64,000 nt of DNA from Brevibacillus agri (GTDB lineage: Bacteria; Bacillota; Bacilli; Brevibacillales; Brevibacillaceae), in NCBI RefSeq assembly GCF_004117055.1, contig NZ_CP026363.1, forward strand, positions 1,851,501 through 1,915,500. Reading direction: 5' to 3'. The translations under genes were made by a program, and so were the position numbers. The notes beneath the pieces were generated by a model. It had not been told where the DNA came from, searched no databases, and saw only the letters and a list, made by a program, of their open reading frames with translations. Of this stretch, positions 60,185 through 64,000 are shown piece after piece. The first letter of the stretch is position 1, and every line of letters starts with the position of its first letter.

Positions 60185-60583
60185 ATGTCTACTGCAATGC
60201 TGTACTACCTGGCCTGGCATGAAGATGACTGGCTGGATGAAGTTCTCGACCGCTTTCCTGAGGTGAATGCGATCGTGCCTACAGCGAAAACGTTTGAGCT
60301 GATCGCCGGGCAACGGGAGTCGAATGAGGTGACGCGCGCGGTCCTCGTCTTGAATGCGGCACAGGAGCAGGACAGATGCCGCGAATTTTTGCGTCTGTGC
60401 CAGGGACATCCCCAGCTTTCCAAAGATCCGCTGTACATTGTCGGATTGAAGCCTGAAGAGGAGGAGGCGTGGCAGGAAGCGTATCCGCATGCGAAGATCA
60501 TCGTCATTACCGGCTTTGCTGTCGAGTTTGACTACGATGCCGTCCTCGCGAGGATGGAAATCGATCTGGAGGGAGCCCATTGA
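60185..60583 (+). CDS. conserved-looking protein of unknown function, coupled to yqgQ
   Basis: The 132-aa protein is acidic and soluble. It has alternating strands and helices (RAVLVLNAAQEQDRCREFLR, PLYIVGLKPEEEEAWQEAYP, AKIIVITGFAVEFDYDAVLA) as in a small Rossmann- or receiver-like fold, but no motif is recognised. The ATG at 60185 follows TGAGGTG. Its stop overlaps the start of the yqgQ-like gene by 3 bases, so they are translationally coupled. Confidence 0.7.
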   Translation: MSTAMLYYLAWHEDDWLDEVLDRFPEVNAIVPTAKTFELIAGQRESNEVTRAVLVLNAAQEQDRCREFLRLCQGHPQLSKDPLYIVGLKPEEEEAWQEAYPHAKIIVITGFAVEFDYDAVLARMEIDLEGAH

Positions 60584-60786
60584 AAGCGAACCCCAATGAG
60601 TTCGATTTAAAGGCGTTTCTGCACCGCTTCGGTTTGTTCATCTACACGGGAGACCCGGAGGGGGATCTGCTCTTGATAGAGGACGAGATTCGCGAGCTGT
60701 ACGAATTGAATGTCATTGAAAAAGAAGAGTTTATGGAGGCCATGTCAGCCGTGCGCAGCAAGCGCAAGGCGCTGGACGGCCGCTAA
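60580..60786 (+). CDS. yqgQ: YqgQ family (DUF910) protein
   Basis: The 68-aa protein matches the DUF910/YqgQ pattern: FDLKAFLHRFGLFIYTGDPE, then IEDEIRELYELNVIEKEEFM, with a basic end. The structure of a homologue is a small helical protein; its function is unknown, though a nucleic-acid-binding role has been suggested. The start is TTG behind TGGAGGGAG. In Bacillus it precedes the glucokinase gene; that gene is absent here. Confidence 0.88.
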   Translation: MKANPNEFDLKAFLHRFGLFIYTGDPEGDLLLIEDEIRELYELNVIEKEEFMEAMSAVRSKRKALDGR

Positions 60787-60812
60787 CCGAAAAAAAGAAA
60801 AACCGGAACGAG

Positions 60813-60862
60813 GCGTGTTTATCTGCCGCTCTTAGGATGCGGCGGTGATAAGCGCGTTTTTT
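60813..60862 (+). terminator. terminator after yqgQ
   Basis: GCGTGTTTATCTGCCGC pairs with GCGGCGGTGATAAGCGCG, with small bulges, followed by TTTTTTT. Confidence 0.75.
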
Positions 60863-60872
60863 TGTGCAGATC

Positions 60873-60898
60873 AGGCTTCGCCAATGGCTGGACGCAGC
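60873..60898. repeat. 26-bp palindromic dispersed element, copy 4
   Basis: The left arm GGCTTCGCCAATGGCT is identical to the copy at 16791. Two bases differ in the right arm, weakening the hairpin. Confidence 0.55.
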
Positions 60899-61022
60899 CG
60901 CGACCGCTTTCTTAAGAAATTCTTCATAAATCCTTTCCAAAAACGTAAGGCATTCTCTCCATTTTAGAAAGGTTTACCCTGTAGCATAGAGAGCAGGATG
61001 GAGAGAAGGAGCGGCGGTGGCG

Positions 61023-61649
61023 ATGACAGACTACGCAACGTTTTTGCGGGAATTATGGAAAGAACTTTTACGGCAGCTCGTTCCCGATGAAGTTTCGGTG
61101 ATGAGCCTGGGCGCAAAGATCGCGCATGAGGATGCGGCTTTTTCCGTTGTGTACGCAGCCGTTTTTTTGGCGGCGCTCATCGGAGTGGCGGCGAGCTACA
61201 TCGCCGGAGCATGGATGGGCGCACCTGCTCTGGCCCGGCTGTTCGGCCGCCGCTGGGCTGCCCGCCTGCGCCCGGGATGGGGACTTGGGCAAAGGGAGCG
61301 GGAATATGTAGGCTGGGTACTGGCGATCAGCGTTTTTATCCCGGTGGTTCGCTACCTCGTTCCTTTTGCTGCGGGCTTGTATCGGTTGCCGCTGCGCCAG
61401 CTTTTGCTGTTTTTTTTGCCCAGCACGTTCGTCTGGACCCTTCATTATTTTCTCATGGGCTACTGGTTCCCGGACGAGTTGGACGCGCTGTTGGCAGGAG
61501 TGTACCAGTACAGGAAAATTACGTTGGTGACGGCAGTTGTGGCCGCCGTCTCCTACATCACGATTCGCCAGTACATGCGAATGAAGCTTTGGATGGGAGC
61601 CACAAGCGCGAAGCACAGGGGAGAATTGCAAAAGGAGCCGACTGCCTGA
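61023..61649 (+). CDS. DedA/VTT-family membrane protein
   Basis: The 208-aa protein has about four to five hydrophobic segments. It carries the DedA core AISVFIPVVRYLVPFAAGLY (the F-x-P-x-x-R-x-x-x-P-x-x-A-G pattern), preceded by a re-entrant helix with GAWMGAPALARLFGRRW. DedA proteins are undecaprenyl-phosphate or phospholipid flippases. The second helical hairpin ends in a basic tail. The start is uncertain between GTG 61017 (5 bases from AAGGAG) and ATG 61023 (11 bases). Confidence 0.8.
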   Translation: MTDYATFLRELWKELLRQLVPDEVSVMSLGAKIAHEDAAFSVVYAAVFLAALIGVAASYIAGAWMGAPALARLFGRRWAARLRPGWGLGQREREYVGWVLAISVFIPVVRYLVPFAAGLYRLPLRQLLLFFLPSTFVWTLHYFLMGYWFPDELDALLAGVYQYRKITLVTAVVAAVSYITIRQYMRMKLWMGATSAKHRGELQKEPTA

Positions 61650-61682
61650 GAGGGAAAACGCCCAGGACAGCCGGCTCTTTTT
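61632..61682. terminator. terminator between the DedA and Nudix genes
   Basis: GGAGCCGACTG and CAGCCGGCTC pair around a roughly 25-base loop, with T's after the stem. It serves convergent genes. Confidence 0.65.
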
Positions 61683-62140
61683 CATGTTGGGGAAGGCGCC
61701 GCGGGCAGCTCCCAGCCGAAGCTGTCAAACCACTTGTTCCGCCTGTAATTGGCAATCGCCTGTCTGACATACGGAATGACGTTGTCCGGCAACTGGTCGA
61801 GGTCCGCCCAGACCAGCTCGTCGCATTTGTCCGGTTCGGCGTTCACGATCTCGCCCTGCCAGCTTGTGGCGGCGACAAAAAAGTCGATTCGCTCGTCGGT
61901 GGAGCGCCTGTGCATGACGCCGACGAGCGAGAGGGCAGAGGGAGCAATCTCGATGCCGCACTCTTCCCGGGCTTCGCGGATGGCCGCTGTCTTGACTTCC
62001 TCGTTTCCATCCAGATGTCCGGCCGGGACGCTGTAATTTCCGTCCTCATAGCCTGTATTGTAGCGGCGCAGCAGCAAAATCTCGTTGCCTCTCACGAGAA
62101 AAAGATGCACGGCAACCGGCATGGTAAAATGGGTTCGCAT
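61682..62140 (-). CDS. Nudix hydrolase
   Basis: This 152-aa pyrophosphohydrolase hydrolyses nucleoside-diphosphate-X compounds. The Nudix box is complete: [20 protein letters not shown] followed by CGI, with the G-x5-E-x7-R-E-x-x-E-E-x-G spacing. Upstream [20 protein letters not shown] and downstream [20 protein letters not shown] are as in MutT-like enzymes; the substrate is not known. It follows the small membrane-protein gene at 62157 by 16 bases and is probably co-transcribed. Confidence 0.92.
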   Translation of the reverse strand: MRTHFTMPVAVHLFLVRGNEILLLRRYNTGYEDGNYSVPAGHLDGNEEVKTAAIREAREECGIEIAPSALSLVGVMHRRSTDERIDFFVAATSWQGEIVNAEPDKCDELVWADLDQLPDNVIPYVRQAIANYRRNKWFDSFGWELPAAPSPT

Positions 62141-62156
62141 AGCGCAGCTCCTTTTC

Positions 62157-62312
62157 TCAGCCTTCCTCTGGACGATGATTTTCCGCAGCTTGTCTGCGCC
62201 GTTTTTCCCTGTTCTTTTTCAGGACGGGCGAGCTGCTCATGGCGGCAAACAGCATGCCGAACCCGGCGATTGCCAGCACGATGCCAATGATGAGGTAGAT
62301 GGTAGAAGACAT
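62157..62312 (-). CDS. small single-TM membrane protein, 51 aa
   Basis: The ATG at 62312 follows an excellent AAGGAGG ribosome site. The protein has one hydrophobic helix at the start ([20 protein letters not shown]) and a basic cytoplasmic tail ([20 protein letters not shown]). No family is recognised. It precedes the Nudix gene by 16 bases and diverges from tkt. Confidence 0.7.
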   Translation of the reverse strand: MSSTIYLIIGIVLAIAGFGMLFAAMSSSPVLKKNREKRRRQAAENHRPEEG

Positions 62313-62362
62313 TCGAAAAAGACCTCCTTATTCTATGAAAGCAAGCATGAATCTGACTTTGA

Positions 62363-62383
62363 ACTGTGCTATAATGGCACAGT
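62363..62383 (+). promoter_or_regulatory. extended -10 promoter of tkt inside a perfect inverted repeat
   Basis: TGCTATAAT (62367-62375) is an extended -10 box. It is framed by ACTGTGC (62363-62369) and GCACAGT (62377-62383), a perfect 7-bp inverted repeat centred on the box. This is a plausible operator for an unknown repressor. Confidence 0.5.
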
Positions 62384-62441
62384 GTGTTTTACCCGATACT
62401 ACGTATTGACTTATAGAAAAGCACAGGGAGGATTTCGCGAG

Positions 62442-64000
62442 ATGACTCAGCATACGTCTGTCGATCAGCTATCCATTAACACCATCCGCACGTTGGCGAT
62501 TGATGCCATCGAAAAGGCCAATTCCGGCCACCCGGGAATGCCGATGGGCGCTGCCCCTATGGCTCATGTTCTGTGGAGCCGTTTCATGAAGGTCAACCCT
62601 AGCAATCCGCAGTGGATGGACCGCGACCGTTTTGTCCTGTCTGCAGGACATGGCTCTATGCTATTATACTCGATGTTGCATTTGATGAAATACGATGTTT
62701 CGCTGGAAGACCTACATAACTTCCGCCAGTGGGGCAGCAAGACGCCAGGCCACCCGGAGTTTGGGCATACGGCTGGTGTTGATGCGACGACCGGACCGCT
62801 GGGACAAGGAATCGCGATGGCTGTCGGGATGGCCATGGCGGAAAAACATATGGCGGCTGTTTACAACCGCGACAACTTTGACATCGTCAACCACTACACC
62901 TACGTCATTTGCGGCGACGGCGACCTGATGGAAGGCGTGTCCAGCGAGGCTTCCTCCCTGGCGGCTCACCTGAAGCTCGGCAAAATGATCGTGCTCTACG
63001 ATTCGAACGATATCTCCCTGGACGGCGAGCTGTCCCGTTCCTTCTCGGAAAACGTGGCGGCACGCTACCAGGCATACGGCTGGCAATACTTGCGCGTAGA
63101 AGACGGAAACGATCTGGCAGCGATCGAAGCTGCAATTGCAGAAGCGAAAACAGATCTCGACCGTCCTACCTTGATCGAAGTCAAAACCGTCATCGGCTAC
63201 GGCAGCCCGAACAAAGGCGGCTCCAGCGCTTCCCACGGCGCACCGCTCGGCAAGGACGAAGTGAAGCTGACAAAAGCGAACTACGCGTGGACGCATGAAA
63301 ACGAATTCCACGTGCCGCAGGAAGTAGCCGACTTCTACGCAAGCCTGGCAGAAGCGGGCGAAAAAGCGGAAGCCGCGTGGCGCGACAAGTTTGCGGCTTA
63401 CGCCAAGGCGTACCCAGAGCTGGCTGCGCAATTCACGACAGCACAGGAAGGCCACCTGCCGGCAGGCTGGGATGCGAACATGCCTGTGTACGAAGCAGGA
63501 GCCAAACTGGCGACTCGCGTAGCTTCCGGCAACGCGATCAACGCGCTGGCGAAAACCGTTCCGTTTTTCCTCGGCGGTTCCGCTGACCTGGCTCATTCCA
63601 ACAACACCGTCATCAAAGAAGCGGGCAACTTCCTGCCAGGCTCCTACGAGGGCCGCAACATCTGGTTCGGCGTTCGCGAGTTCGCCATGGGGGCAGCCCT
63701 CAACGGGATGGCTTTGCACGGCGGCGTGAAAGTGTACGGCGGTACGTTCTTCGTCTTCTCCGACTACCTGCGTCCGGCGATCCGTCTCTCTGCGCTGATG
63801 AAGCAGCCAGTGGTGTACGTGTTCACGCACGACTCCATCGCGGTCGGCGAAGACGGTCCGACGCACGAGCCGATTGAACAGCTCGCTTCCTTGCGCGCGA
63901 TGCCGGGACTGACCATTTTGCGTCCGGCAGATGCGGTGGAGACGAACGAAGCGTGGAAATACGCGGTATCCCGCACAGACGAGCCAGTCGTTCTGGTGCT
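62442..64000 (+). CDS. tkt: transketolase (5' part; runs off the window)
   Basis: This thiamine-diphosphate enzyme of the pentose phosphate pathway transfers two-carbon units between sugar phosphates. The visible 519 residues (of about 668) include the first domain with [10 protein letters not shown], the diphosphate-binding [15 protein letters not shown], and [19 protein letters not shown]. The start of the pyrimidine domain is also present, with [33 protein letters not shown] and [16 protein letters not shown]. The C-terminal domain lies outside. The ATG at 62442 follows CAGGGAGG. Confidence 0.96.
   Translation, partial: MTQHTSVDQLSINTIRTLAIDAIEKANSGHPGMPMGAAPMAHVLWSRFMKVNPSNPQWMDRDRFVLSAGHGSMLLYSMLHLMKYDVSLEDLHNFRQWGSKTPGHPEFGHTAGVDATTGPLGQGIAMAVGMAMAEKHMAAVYNRDNFDIVNHYTYVICGDGDLMEGVSSEASSLAAHLKLGKMIVLYDSNDISLDGELSRSFSENVAARYQAYGWQYLRVEDGNDLAAIEAAIAEAKTDLDRPTLIEVKTVIGYGSPNKGGSSASHGAPLGKDEVKLTKANYAWTHENEFHVPQEVADFYASLAEAGEKAEAAWRDKFAAYAKAYPELAAQFTTAQEGHLPAGWDANMPVYEAGAKLATRVASGNAINALAKTVPFFLGGSADLAHSNNTVIKEAGNFLPGSYEGRNIWFGVREFAMGAALNGMALHGGVKVYGGTFFVFSDYLRPAIRLSALMKQPVVYVFTHDSIAVGEDGPTHEPIEQLASLRAMPGLTILRPADAVETNEAWKYAVSRTDEPVVLV

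Overview
The window reads as a chromosomal stretch of a spore-forming Bacilli bacterium of moderately high GC, most like Brevibacillus or a close Paenibacillaceae relative. This is inferred from AGGAGG-type ribosome sites, frequent GTG and TTG starts, U-tailed terminators, and Bacilli families such as UPF0435/DUF1128, YqgQ/DUF910, PepV, a RelQ-type small alarmone synthetase, LytS/LytT and TcyABC. The genus call rests on gene content and style only, because no rRNA or tRNA gene is present.

Layout, 1-20 kb: the 3' end of an alpha/beta hydrolase gene; citramalate synthase (cimA); an XRE regulator divergent from a lone FabF-like ketoacyl synthase; a DHA2 drug exporter; a DUF1128 protein and a U32/DUF3656 protein; a 5'-truncated oppA remnant; a TetR regulator; a GNAT acetyltransferase; a membrane chemoreceptor; relQ-pepV (overlapping); a TetR-MFS unit with two related palindromic operators; and a DEAD-box helicase behind a structured leader.

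20-36 kb: a complete five-gene oligopeptide ABC operon with the binding protein last; a small zinc-ribbon/HTH protein; a decayed PD-(D/E)XK nuclease-like gene; an RsmF-like rRNA methyltransferase; a membrane protein paired with a soluble chemoreceptor; an M14 carboxypeptidase gene broken by a 71-bp insertion flanked by 35-bp direct repeats; a secreted protein of unknown function; a methyltransferase; and hppD (tyrosine catabolism) behind two cre-like sites.

36-49 kb: a LytS/LytT two-component system separated from cstA and its yjiX/ybdD-type partner by an AT-rich accessory patch (two small secreted proteins, a 40-aa membrane protein, a gene remnant). LytTR-family systems are known to control CstA-family pyruvate transporters, so the patch may have landed inside a functional regulator-target pair. 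Then come an inositol-phosphatase family enzyme, a GH15-like glucosidase, an IS3-family transposase relic, and a strikingly AT-rich secreted-protein/two-TM-protein cassette that looks like a bacteriocin and its immunity protein.

49-64 kb: a nitroreductase behind a near-perfect Fur box; an NTF2-like protein; a 32-aa glycine-rich membrane peptide; an L-cystine-type ABC transporter (tcyABC) with tandem binding proteins; an Imm1-like protein plus an AEC carrier; a secreted Cu-amine-oxidase-N/PrcB-C protein; an ABC-F ATPase preceded by promoter, upstream ORF and terminator (an attenuation layout); a DHA1 exporter; YqgQ; a DedA protein; a Nudix hydrolase with a small membrane protein; and the 5' three quarters of transketolase (tkt), which runs off the end. 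At least four, probably five, copies of a short palindromic element lie in intergenic spaces.
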